DNA from: an uncultured Bacteroidia bacterium
GTDB lineage: Bacteria; Bacteroidota; Bacteroidia; Bacteroidales; UBA932
Length of the DNA stretch: 64,000 nt
Assembly: GCA_902781705.1 (NCBI GenBank)
Contig: CACZKE010000006.1
Location: 56,073 to 120,072 of the forward strand
Reading direction: 5' to 3'
Shown here: positions 57,082-64,000 of the stretch, in pieces
How positions within the stretch are numbered: position 1 is the first letter of the stretch
Layout: each line of letters begins with the position of its first letter
The notes under the pieces: model-generated
Database searches by the model: none
The model's input: the letters and a program-made list of their open reading frames with translations, nothing else
Told to the model about the DNA's origin: nothing
Translations under genes and position numbers: made by a program

Positions 57082-58118
57082 AAGAGATTGAAAGACTGAG
57101 CATCGGAGGCTATGCCTTCACGTTCGAAAAGGATGCCGCCACAGCGGTGGAACGCTATCTGAAAGACCTGGAGGCTCACTATATGGGCCAGGAAGGGGGA
57201 AAGGAAATCATGGAAGGCATCGAGGAGCGGATGGCCGAACTGCTGCTGGAACGCTGCGGGGCGGGCCGCGTCGCCACCGTCGCCGATATCCGGGGAATCA
57301 TCGATATCCTGGGCCGCCCGGAGCGGATCGAGGCCGACGACCCTCAGCCCGAACGTCCGCAGGAGAAGCCGCAGAAGAAACTGTACCGGGACCTGGAAAA
57401 CAAGCGGGTCGCCGGCGTGTGCGCCGGTCTGGGCAATTATTTCAATGTCGATGTCGCCCTCATCCGGATTATCTTTGCCGTCATCGCGATCGCCCTTTTC
57501 TTCGGAGGGGCGGATGAAGGCGTGTGGTCCCTGCTCGGATTCGTGGCCTATGGCGTCCTCTGGCTGGCGATGCCACCGGCCCGGACGGCGCAGGAGCGCT
57601 GGGCCATGAACGGAGACAAAGGTACGCTGCAGGATATCCAGCGGAATGTCCGGAGCGGTATCCAGGAGATGGGCGACGTGGCTCGGAAAGGCGTCCGGGA
57701 AGTCGGCGACGCCGTCCGCGGTCCCAAGGGAAGCGAGTTCGGGAAGATCCTCCTGATCGCCATCGGCATCGCTTTCCTGCTGTCCGGCGTGTCCGGCCTG
57801 GCGTCCGTTTCGGTCCTGAGTCTCGCCGGCAACGGGGTGTTCCACCTCCCGCTGGACAGTTTCCTGTCGGAACTCTATGAGGAAGCTCCGGTTTTCTATG
57901 ACATGCTGGATACGCCCTGGATCCTGGTCCTGGCCATCCTGGCCGTCGTCCTCCCGCTCATCGGCCTCATCTATCTGGGAGTCCGGTTCATCTTCGGCTT
58001 CAAGGCTCCTTCCTGGAAACCCGGCCTGGTCATCCTGGTGCTGTGGCTGGTCATCCTGGTGGTCCTCGCCGTCCTGGGCTTCGCCGGGGTCGCCTCCACG
58101 GAGTTCATGAACGTCTAA
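57078..58118 (+). CDS. PspC-domain protein, second copy, with extended membrane part
   Basis: A 346-residue protein. It has the same N-terminal helical domain and PspC core as the first gene (KKLYRDLENKRVAGVCAGLGNYFNVDVALIRIIF). It then continues with a soluble linker (residues about 175-225) and three more hydrophobic segments (about 230-250, 280-310 and 315-340). A paralogue made by duplication and extension. It ends 64 bases before the sialidase gene. Confidence 0.88.
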   Translation: MKEIERLSIGGYAFTFEKDAATAVERYLKDLEAHYMGQEGGKEIMEGIEERMAELLLERCGAGRVATVADIRGIIDILGRPERIEADDPQPERPQEKPQKKLYRDLENKRVAGVCAGLGNYFNVDVALIRIIFAVIAIALFFGGADEGVWSLLGFVAYGVLWLAMPPARTAQERWAMNGDKGTLQDIQRNVRSGIQEMGDVARKGVREVGDAVRGPKGSEFGKILLIAIGIAFLLSGVSGLASVSVLSLAGNGVFHLPLDSFLSELYEEAPVFYDMLDTPWILVLAILAVVLPLIGLIYLGVRFIFGFKAPSWKPGLVILVLWLVILVVLAVLGFAGVASTEFMNV

Positions 58119-58141
58119 GGGACCCTTCTGTTTGCTCGTGT

Positions 58142-58175
58142 CGATGTTTTTCCGTATTTTTACGGACAAACATCG
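58142..58175. promoter_or_regulatory. Large palindrome over the sialidase promoter
   Basis: CGATGTTT (58142-58149) pairs with AAACATCG (58168-58175). TCCGTA (58151-58156) pairs with TACGGA (58161-58166), leaving a TTTT loop. The -7-like TATTTTTA is in the loop region, and the hairpin ends 6 bases before the ATG. Confidence 0.6.
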
Positions 58176-58181
58176 GCACTT

Positions 58182-59561
58182 ATGTTACTGTCAGCTCTTC
58201 TCGCACTCGTCGCTTCCGCGACCATCCAGATCCACCATCACCAGGTCCCGGTCGTCCAGGACAAGGACGTTCCCGTCGCGGCCGTGACCGTCCCCGAAGG
58301 GGAATCGCCTGATTTCAAGGTATCCCTGAAAGGGCTGCCCCGGAAGGCCCTCCGGTCCTGGTCGGTCCGGGACGGGTATTTGTATGTCAATCTGGATGCC
58401 GCCAAGGTAAAAGACATCCGGAAGCCATTCTCGTTGAGAATCAAGGCAAAAGGTTTTGATATAGAGGAAAGCGGCGCCCTGCGGCACCGGCTTGCCCGGA
58501 AAGTCCGCACTTCCGGCGACGACGGGGTGAACGCCTACCGGATCCCCGGCCTGGTCACCACGAAAAAGGGGACGCTGGTGGGCGTCTATGACATCCGCCA
58601 CGAGAATGCACGCGACCTGCAGGGTGATATCGACGTGGGCGTGAGCCGTTCCACCGACGGCGGACGGACCTGGGGGCCGATGATCGTCGCCATGGACATG
58701 GGCGAATGGGGCGGCCTGCCGCAGAAGGTCAATGGAATCGGAGACCCCTGCATCCTCGTGGACGAAGTGACGGGCGACATCCTCATCTTTGCAGCCTGGA
58801 CGCATGGCGGCGAGGCCGGCAAGGCGGCCTGGTGGACGGCCGGCAGCGGTTTCTCCCCGGCGACGACACCCCAGTTGATGATGGTCCGCTCCACGGACGA
58901 CGGCCTCACCTGGTCGGAGCCGGTGAACCTGACGCGCCAGGTCAAGCGGGAAGCCTGGAATTTCACCTTCCAGGGCCCCGGACGGGGAATTACGATGGAT
59001 GACGGTACGCTCGTCGTCCCGTTCCAGCACCAGGAACCGGCACCGGAGCGGACGCCTGCAGCCGGTATCATGTACTCCAAAGACCGTGGCCTTACCTGGC
59101 GGGTCCACGAGTACGCCAAGATCAACACCACCGAATCCCAGGTCGTGGAAGTGGCCCCCGGTGAACTGATGCTCAACATGCGCGACAACCGTGGAACCGG
59201 GCGGGCGGTCTATACGACGAAGGACTTCGGCCGCACCTGGACTCCGCACGTCTCGGACGGGAAACTGGTGGAGCCGGTGTGCATGGCGAGCCTCCTGAAG
59301 GTGCGTGCCGCCGAAAACGCCCTGGGCCAGGATATCCTTCTGTTCTCCAACCCGGCCGATGCGAAGCAGCGGAAGAACATTACCATCCAGTTGAGCCTGG
59401 ACGGTGGAAAGACCTGGACCCGGAAATGCCTGCTGGACGAAGGCGAGGGCTGGGGCTATTCCTGTCTCACGATGATCGACAAGAACACCGTCGGTATCCT
59501 CTATGAGAGTTCCCAGGCCCATATGACTTTCCAGGCCGTTCCCCTTAAAGACATCCGATAA
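58182..59561 (+). CDS. Exo-alpha-sialidase (GH33)
   Basis: A 459-residue exported neuraminidase that removes terminal sialic acid from host glycans. A short signal peptide is followed by an N-terminal beta-sandwich (residues about 20-100) and a six-bladed catalytic propeller. It carries the FRIP-type motif YRIP (about residue 118) and five Asp boxes of SxDxGxTW form at about residues 157, 237, 300, 347 and 406. Catalytic candidates include TTESQVVEV (Glu) and EGWGYSCLTMID (Tyr). No sialic-acid catabolism or transport genes are adjacent. Confidence 0.92.
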   Translation: MLLSALLALVASATIQIHHHQVPVVQDKDVPVAAVTVPEGESPDFKVSLKGLPRKALRSWSVRDGYLYVNLDAAKVKDIRKPFSLRIKAKGFDIEESGALRHRLARKVRTSGDDGVNAYRIPGLVTTKKGTLVGVYDIRHENARDLQGDIDVGVSRSTDGGRTWGPMIVAMDMGEWGGLPQKVNGIGDPCILVDEVTGDILIFAAWTHGGEAGKAAWWTAGSGFSPATTPQLMMVRSTDDGLTWSEPVNLTRQVKREAWNFTFQGPGRGITMDDGTLVVPFQHQEPAPERTPAAGIMYSKDRGLTWRVHEYAKINTTESQVVEVAPGELMLNMRDNRGTGRAVYTTKDFGRTWTPHVSDGKLVEPVCMASLLKVRAAENALGQDILLFSNPADAKQRKNITIQLSLDGGKTWTRKCLLDEGEGWGYSCLTMIDKNTVGILYESSQAHMTFQAVPLKDIR

Positions 59562-60145
59562 TGGCTATCAAGATCAACCTCGAACGGGTCGAGACCGAAC
59601 TCTTCTGCTCCTCCAAGTGGTGGGGCGACCCGGATTTCCCCGTGGACATGGAATATCCGTCTTTTCCCGTGGAGGAAGACGGGGAAGCGTACGACTATCC
59701 CTTGACCTTCGTCTGCCAGATCGACTGCGAGGACATCGCTCCTTTCGATCCCGAAGGACGTCTCCCGCACGAAGGCATGTTCTATGTCTTCGCCGCCCTG
59801 GATGCCTATGCCGGCTATGACAGCCCCATCCAGAACGGGCCGGGGGAGTGGCCCAGGGGCCAGGTCGTGGTCAAATATACGAAGCACATCAACTTCGAGA
59901 CCTTCCGTGCCTCCATCCTGGTGGACGATGAGGACCAGCCCCTGACGGAGCCGGCCCTCAAGATGACTTTCGAGGCCTGTCCGGACGACTATGCCGGTAC
60001 CGGCCTTCTTTTCGGCGACACCTTCCTCCGCATCGCAGACAAAACGGCCGCCCTGGATTTCGGCGGCCGCTCCTTGGTGTTATGTCTGGAACCCGCTGAT
60101 TTCGAGCGGGGTTACTGGAGGCGGATGAAAGGGATGCTGATATAA
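59561..60145 (+). CDS. DUF1963/YwqG-like protein
   Basis: A 194-residue soluble acidic protein. The blocks SKWWGDPDFP, YPLTFVCQIDCEDIAPFDPEGRLPHEGMFYVFAALD and GTGLLFGDTFLRIADK follow the YwqG (DUF1963) pattern. Function is unknown. Its ATG overlaps the sialidase stop by one base, so it is probably in the same transcript. Confidence 0.7.
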   Translation: MAIKINLERVETELFCSSKWWGDPDFPVDMEYPSFPVEEDGEAYDYPLTFVCQIDCEDIAPFDPEGRLPHEGMFYVFAALDAYAGYDSPIQNGPGEWPRGQVVVKYTKHINFETFRASILVDDEDQPLTEPALKMTFEACPDDYAGTGLLFGDTFLRIADKTAALDFGGRSLVLCLEPADFERGYWRRMKGMLI

Positions 60146-60149
60146 TCCC

Positions 60150-60183
60150 TGTCATTCCGAACCCCGAAGGGGTGAAGGAATCT
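60150..60183 (+). repeat. Dispersed palindromic repeat, copy 4 (between convergent genes)
   Basis: A 34-base copy beginning TGTCATTCCGAA and ending GGAATCT, with a different inner stem ACCCC/GGGGT that keeps the hairpin. It overlaps the aspA stop codon by two bases and may also act as a terminator. Confidence 0.85.
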
Positions 60184-61594
60184 ATTTCAGCAGCTCGTGC
60201 GACGCGGTCATGGCCTTCGGGTCCAGGGCCTCGTCCAGTTTCTCCTTGGTCATGTAGCCGTGCTCGAGCACCAGGTCATAGACGCTGCGTCCGGTCTCGA
60301 GGGCTTCCTTCGCGACCTTGGTGGAGGTCTTGTAGCCGATATACGGGTTCAGGGCGGTGACGATGCCGATGGAATGCTTGACCATCTCGTAGCAGTGGTC
60401 GGCATTGACGGTGATGCCGTCGATGCACTTGGTGCGCAGGGTGTTCATCGCGTTGATGAGCCAGGTCTGGCTTTCGAGGATGCACTGGGCGATGACGGGC
60501 TCCATGACGTTGAGTTGGAGTTGGCCGGCCTCGGCGGCGAAGGTGACGGCGGTGTCGTTGCCGATGACCTTGAAGCATACCTGGTTCGTGACCTCGGGGA
60601 TGACGGGGTTCACCTTGCCCGGCATGATGGAGGAACCCGGCGCCATGGGCGGGAGGTTGATCTCGTGGAGGCCGCAGCGGGGACCGGAGGCCATCAGGCG
60701 GAGGTCGTTGCAGATCTTGGAGAGCTTGACAGCCAGGCGCTTGAGGGCGGCGGAGTAGCTCACGTAGGCACCGGTGTCCGGGGTGGCTTCCACCAGGTCG
60801 GGGGCCTTCTCGAAGGTGTCACCGGAGAATTCGCTCATGCGCTTGGTGCAGAGTTCCGCGAAGCCGGGGACGGCGTTGAGGCCGGTGCCGATGGCGGTTC
60901 CGCCCATGTTGATCTCCTTGAGGAGGACGGCGTTGCGCTCGAGGTTCGCGAGCTCTTCCGCGAGGTTGTTGGCGAAGGCGTTGAATTCCTGTCCGGAGGT
61001 CATCGGGACGGCGTCCTGCAACTGGGTGCGGCCCATCTTGATGATGTCCTTGAACTCTTCACCTTTGGCCCGGAAGGAGGCGATCAGGTCGCCGAGGGCC
61101 TTCTCCACATGCTTGTTCATGCGGACGAACGTGTAGCGGAAGGCGCTGGGATAGGCGTCGTTCGTGGACTGGGCGCAGTTCACGTGGTCATTCGGGGAGC
61201 AGTACTGGTACTCGCCCTTCTTGTGCCCCATCAGTTCCAGGGCGCGGTTGGCGATCACCTCGTTGGCATTCATGTTCACGGAAGTGCCGGCGCCGCCCTG
61301 CATCATGTCCACCGGGAACTGGTCGTGGAGCTTGCCATCGACAATCTCCCGGCAGGCGGCGACGATCGCATCGCCGATCTCCTTCGGGAGGACGCCGAGT
61401 TCGGTATTGGCGGCCGCGGCGGCCATCTTCACGTAAGCCATCGCGATGATGTACTCGGGATAGTCGCACATCCGCGTGGTGGAAATCTTATAGTTGTTGA
61501 GTGCCCTTTGCGTCTGGACACCGTAGTAAGCGTCGGCGGGAACCTGAAGTTCTCCCAGAAGGTCGGATTCAATCCGGTACTTGATTTCGCTCAT
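60182..61594 (-). CDS. aspA: Aspartate ammonia-lyase
   Basis: A 470-residue enzyme converting aspartate to fumarate and ammonia. The superfamily signature is [44 protein letters not shown] at the N-terminus and [19 protein letters not shown] separate it from class II fumarase. With the class I fumarase nearby, it provides an aspartate to malate route and fumarate for respiration. Confidence 0.95.
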   Translation of the reverse strand: MSEIKYRIESDLLGELQVPADAYYGVQTQRALNNYKISTTRMCDYPEYIIAMAYVKMAAAAANTELGVLPKEIGDAIVAACREIVDGKLHDQFPVDMMQGGAGTSVNMNANEVIANRALELMGHKKGEYQYCSPNDHVNCAQSTNDAYPSAFRYTFVRMNKHVEKALGDLIASFRAKGEEFKDIIKMGRTQLQDAVPMTSGQEFNAFANNLAEELANLERNAVLLKEINMGGTAIGTGLNAVPGFAELCTKRMSEFSGDTFEKAPDLVEATPDTGAYVSYSAALKRLAVKLSKICNDLRLMASGPRCGLHEINLPPMAPGSSIMPGKVNPVIPEVTNQVCFKVIGNDTAVTFAAEAGQLQLNVMEPVIAQCILESQTWLINAMNTLRTKCIDGITVNADHCYEMVKHSIGIVTALNPYIGYKTSTKVAKEALETGRSVYDLVLEHGYMTKEKLDEALDPKAMTASHELLK

Positions 61595-61621
61595 GGTTAA
61601 AATGTGTTATCGAATTATCCG

Positions 61622-61653
61622 CAAATGTAACAATTCGTTTGCAATAAAGCAAA
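61622..61653 (-). promoter_or_regulatory. Promoter of aspA
   Basis: On the minus strand TTTG (61650-61653), 20 bases, TACATTTG (61622-61629), 27 bases before the ATG. Confidence 0.6.
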
Positions 61654-61737
61654 AATGGGTTAGGATTTGATTATCCCTTTTGAAATGTATGGAATTATCC
61701 GTAAAATAGCGCCGGATTTCCTTAATCGTTTAATCTG

Positions 61738-62811
61738 ATGAGACTTTATCGCCTTTTGCTTGTCGTTTCCGAACTGATGCTTTCCTTCGTGCTATCCGCT
61801 TCCGAGCCCTTCCGCATCGCCGTGGCCGGCGTCACGCACGACCATCTGGGCGGTGTTGTCTCCCAGTTGAAAGCGGGGGACATCCGGGTGGTCGGCGTCT
61901 GGGAAGCCGATGCCCGCTACTTGCATGCCAATTCCCTGACGGGAATGTTGCCGGAGGACATCTTCTATGCCGATTTGGGCCGGATGCTGGACGAGACCCG
62001 TCCCGAGGCCGTCGTTGCGTACGGTTCGATCAAGGAGCATCTGGCGGTCGTGGAGGCCTGCGCTCCGCGCGGCATCCATGTGATGGTGGAAAAGCCCCTG
62101 GCTGCCTCGCTCAAAGACGCCCGGAAGATGGCGGCTTTGGCCCGGAAACACGGCATCCTCCTGTTGACGAATTATGAGACGACCTGGTATGCTTCCAACC
62201 GGTATGTGAAGGAACGCCTTGCCTCCGTGGGCCCTGTCTATCGCATCGAGGTCTATGACGGGCATCAGGGGCCCATTGAAATCGGCTGCAGCAAGAAGTT
62301 CACCGACTGGCTCACGGATCCCGTCCTGAACGGGGGAGGGGCCGTGATGGACTTCGGCTGCTACGGGGCCAACCTGGCCACCTGGCTCCTGGACGGCCGC
62401 CGGCCCGCCAGCGTCTATGCGGTCCTGCAGCAGAACAAGCCCTCGGTGTACCCCCGCGTGGATGACGACGCGACCATCGTCCTGGACTATGGCGGGACCA
62501 CCGTCCAGATCAACGCCTCCTGGTGCTGGCCCTACGGCCGGAAGGATATGTATGTCTATGGGAAGGACGGCTTCCTGTATCAGGCCGATCCGACCCGCGT
62601 CGCCGATGCGCCCGGCTCCCGCGGCGTGGAAGTGCCGGCTCTTCCTGCACCCATCGACAATCCCTTCCATTATCTCGCTGCCGCCGTCCGGGGAGAGTTG
62701 ACCGTCGCGCCTACGGACCTGTCGGCCTTGGAGAACAACCTGACCGTGATGGAAATCCTCTCCGCCGCCGTCCGCAGTGCCCATACCGGAAAGCCGGTCC
62801 GGCTCCGGTAA
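61738..62811 (+). CDS. Exported Gfo/Idh/MocA-like oxidoreductase
   Basis: A 357-residue protein with an N-terminal hydrophobic signal ending LSASEP. The Rossmann part begins RIAVAGVTHDHLGG, in which the usual GxGxxG is replaced. The family signature HVMVEKPLAAS is intact, with the catalytic Lys region. The C-terminal half has GGGAVMDFGCYGANLATWLL. Export of an NAD-dependent enzyme would need tightly bound cofactor or a changed role. Confidence 0.82.
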   Translation: MRLYRLLLVVSELMLSFVLSASEPFRIAVAGVTHDHLGGVVSQLKAGDIRVVGVWEADARYLHANSLTGMLPEDIFYADLGRMLDETRPEAVVAYGSIKEHLAVVEACAPRGIHVMVEKPLAASLKDARKMAALARKHGILLLTNYETTWYASNRYVKERLASVGPVYRIEVYDGHQGPIEIGCSKKFTDWLTDPVLNGGGAVMDFGCYGANLATWLLDGRRPASVYAVLQQNKPSVYPRVDDDATIVLDYGGTTVQINASWCWPYGRKDMYVYGKDGFLYQADPTRVADAPGSRGVEVPALPAPIDNPFHYLAAAVRGELTVAPTDLSALENNLTVMEILSAAVRSAHTGKPVRLR

Positions 62812-62816
62812 GCGGT

Positions 62817-63002
62817 TCATGGGACGTAGTCCTTTCCGAGGACCGAATACCGTTCCAACTCTTTTCCTTCTTCACTGTACACGGCGAATCCCTTCCTGCC
62901 CGACCGGAGCGTGATTCCGCCATAATACGCCCCGCGTTTCCTTACCGCTTTCTTGGCTCGGAGCAGGGCGTCTTCCAGGGTGGGGCAATAGTACGTGGTC
63001 AT
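62817..63002 (-). CDS. Small protein of unknown function (61 residues)
   Basis: A 61-residue basic protein (TLEDALLRAKKAVRKRGAYYGG, GRKGFAVYSEEGKELERY). The start at 63002 is chosen; an upstream ATG at 63059 would add 19 residues without family features. No domain is recognised, but the alternating pattern of the C-terminal half looks like a small beta fold. Real but low certainty. Confidence 0.5.
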   Translation of the reverse strand: MTTYYCPTLEDALLRAKKAVRKRGAYYGGITLRSGRKGFAVYSEEGKELERYSVLGKDYVP

Positions 63003-63099
63003 ATCGGCGGTAAAGATACCCCGCCGTTGGGCCAAAGGAAGGTACAGGAAAACGGTCAATCAAGGCCGTTTTGTCCTATTAAAGCCGTTTTCTTTTCCG

Positions 63100-63181
63100 T
63101 ACTTTTGCACTGTTTATCGGGGAGAAATCTGGTAATGCCCGTAAACGGGGGTGGTCATCGTTCTTCGGATGGATGGCCACC
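63100..63181 (+). other. Orphan promoter box followed by hairpins
   Basis: TACTTTTG (63100-63107) is followed by CCCGT/ACGGG and by a 10-bp stem (GGTGGTCATC / GATGGCCACC) at 63150-63181. No plus-strand gene follows; the next gene is antisense. Confidence 0.3.
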
Positions 63182-63197
63182 TTATCCTTTTCGACAC

Positions 63198-63794
63198 CTA
63201 TTTCTTCCAGACATGGACGATTTCGCCGATGTACATGTAGTGGACGCCGAGGCCGGACCTGTCATACCAGTCCCGCTGTTCCTGTGGCATCAGGGAAGGG
63301 TCGAACTGCTGCCCATAGATCTTCTTACATTCAATGGCAAGGTCGGCTTCGGCATAGATAGGGTTGCCCAGTTCGGTGAATTCGACGGTCAATCCGGCTC
63401 CCGCCACTTTGTCTTCGTCCCTGCCCGAAACGCGGCCCAGGTAGGACAACTTGTCTCGCATGGATTCCGGGAAGTGTGTGACCGTAAAATAGTCGTTTCC
63501 CTCCATGAACTTGTGGGTATAGCGGTTGGTAGAGACAAAGACGGTGAAAACAGGCCTCCCCCACAGTTCACCGATGGTACCCCAGGAAATCGTCATCAGG
63601 TTCATGTTCCCTTTCTTCCCGGCTGATACCTCCAGCCAGTCCTTGTCGATCATCTGAATGGGATTCAATTCGATTTCGGTCGGCGCTATTTCCTGCCAGG
63701 GCCTGTCCTGGATGGATTCCGCCCTTTGGGTCTTGTTGTTTCCACAACCCATGATGGCAATTGCCGTCAGTATGATGCCAATCGTTCTTTTCAT
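63198..63794 (-). CDS. Flavin-reductase-like lipoprotein
   Basis: A 198-residue protein with a lipoprotein signal (C17 in IMGC). Its body is the FMN-binding split barrel of flavin reductases/flavoredoxin: MNLMTISWGTIGELWGRPVFTVFVSTNRYTHKFMEGNDYFTVTHFPE. Relatives are usually cytoplasmic flavoproteins; the lipid anchor makes this one periplasmic or surface bound. The electron partner is unknown. Confidence 0.85.
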   Translation of the reverse strand: MKRTIGIILTAIAIMGCGNNKTQRAESIQDRPWQEIAPTEIELNPIQMIDKDWLEVSAGKKGNMNLMTISWGTIGELWGRPVFTVFVSTNRYTHKFMEGNDYFTVTHFPESMRDKLSYLGRVSGRDEDKVAGAGLTVEFTELGNPIYAEADLAIECKKIYGQQFDPSLMPQEQRDWYDRSGLGVHYMYIGEIVHVWKK

Positions 63795-63950
63795 GATGCT
63801 AAGGTAGTGAAAAATGTCGATACCGCCATCCTCCTACCGGGTTTTGTACGTATGAGATGCGTACACATGGCTGTTCGCGTGCGTGATCGTTAACAATTAT
63901 CGAACGGATTGGCAAGGCTCGCTTTCCGTGTTCTTTGGACACGCGAACGT

Positions 63951-64000
63951 CTATTTCGCCAGGAATTCCGAAGGGGTGAGGCCTGTGACTTTCTTGAAGA
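63951..64000 (-). CDS. AraC-family regulator, C-terminal end only
   Basis: The last 16 codons before the TAG at 63951-63953 read FKKVTGLTPSEFLAK, the end of an AraC helix-turn-helix domain. The rest lies beyond the right edge. The interval 63797-63950 has no gene. Confidence 0.75.
   Translation of the reverse strand, partial: FKKVTGLTPSEFLAK

Overview
The window is a 64 kb stretch of a GC-rich member of the Bacteroidales, very likely an uncultured gut or rumen lineage. Three things support this. Gene families typical of the order are present: BtuG/BtuB vitamin B12 uptake, NamZ (DUF1343), a DUF4922-SpoIID fusion, an HU-like CCDC81-type domain protein, a tricorn-like S41 peptidase, class I fumarase plus AspA. 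Almost every transcription unit starts with the Bacteroidota -7 box TAnnTTTG, several with TTTG 19 bases upstream. Shine-Dalgarno sequences are scarce. A high-GC genus near Candidatus Cryptobacteroides is a guess, not shown by the sequence.

Layout. 1-2105: 5' part of clpC (minus), divergent from gyrA. 2238-8167: gyrA, a secreted TPR protein, a CapA-type phosphoesterase and phoH, tightly packed. 8206-14407: SPOR lipoprotein, an exported degenerate M28 peptidase fused to a TonB C-terminal domain, leuS, a YitT transporter, and a small membrane-anchored AraC-type regulator. 14471-17955: rluA-type pseudouridine synthase divergent from dnaK and a secreted coiled-coil protein. 18194-21133: a stand-alone MmeI-like restriction-methylation enzyme, the clearest accessory gene. 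21284-30082: exported SGNH esterase, copper ATPase, trpS, tricorn-like protease, fbaA. 30229-31850: gmk-nadD-CYTH operon. 31880-35277: cobalamin riboswitch, btuG, btuB. 35281-43547: FKBP, pnuC-kinase-recR-mntP operon, LOG-family protein, DUF3298 lipoprotein, unknown anchored protein, tRNA-Asn, HU-domain protein, acyl-ACP thioesterase. 43552-50655: AspT-type transporter, NUDIX hydrolase, then DUF4922-SpoIID, AmpG-like permease and NamZ, which together look like a peptidoglycan-fragment uptake module. 50676-54308: Ser/Thr/Arg repeat protein, murI, prfB. 54359-64000: fumarase, PspC-PadR-PspC operon, sialidase, DUF1963-like protein, aspA, exported Gfo/Idh/MocA protein, exported flavin-reductase-like lipoprotein, and the end of an AraC regulator.

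Most of this is core genome. The most unusual items are: (1) an exported M28-fold protein that has lost most metal ligands and carries a TonB domain; (2) a short palindromic repeat family with four copies here, two of them lying in frame inside coding sequences (the MmeI-like enzyme and the CYTH protein); (3) a signal-peptide-less fusion of a HIT-like phosphorylase with a SpoIID glycan-cleaving domain beside a muropeptide permease and NamZ; (4) a 13-base sequence shared by the clpC-gyrA and rluA-dnaK intergenic regions; and (5) perfect palindromes at the promoters of the PspC-PadR operon and the sialidase gene. I saw no phage, IS element, CRISPR array or rRNA. No gene-free stretch exceeds about 240 bases.
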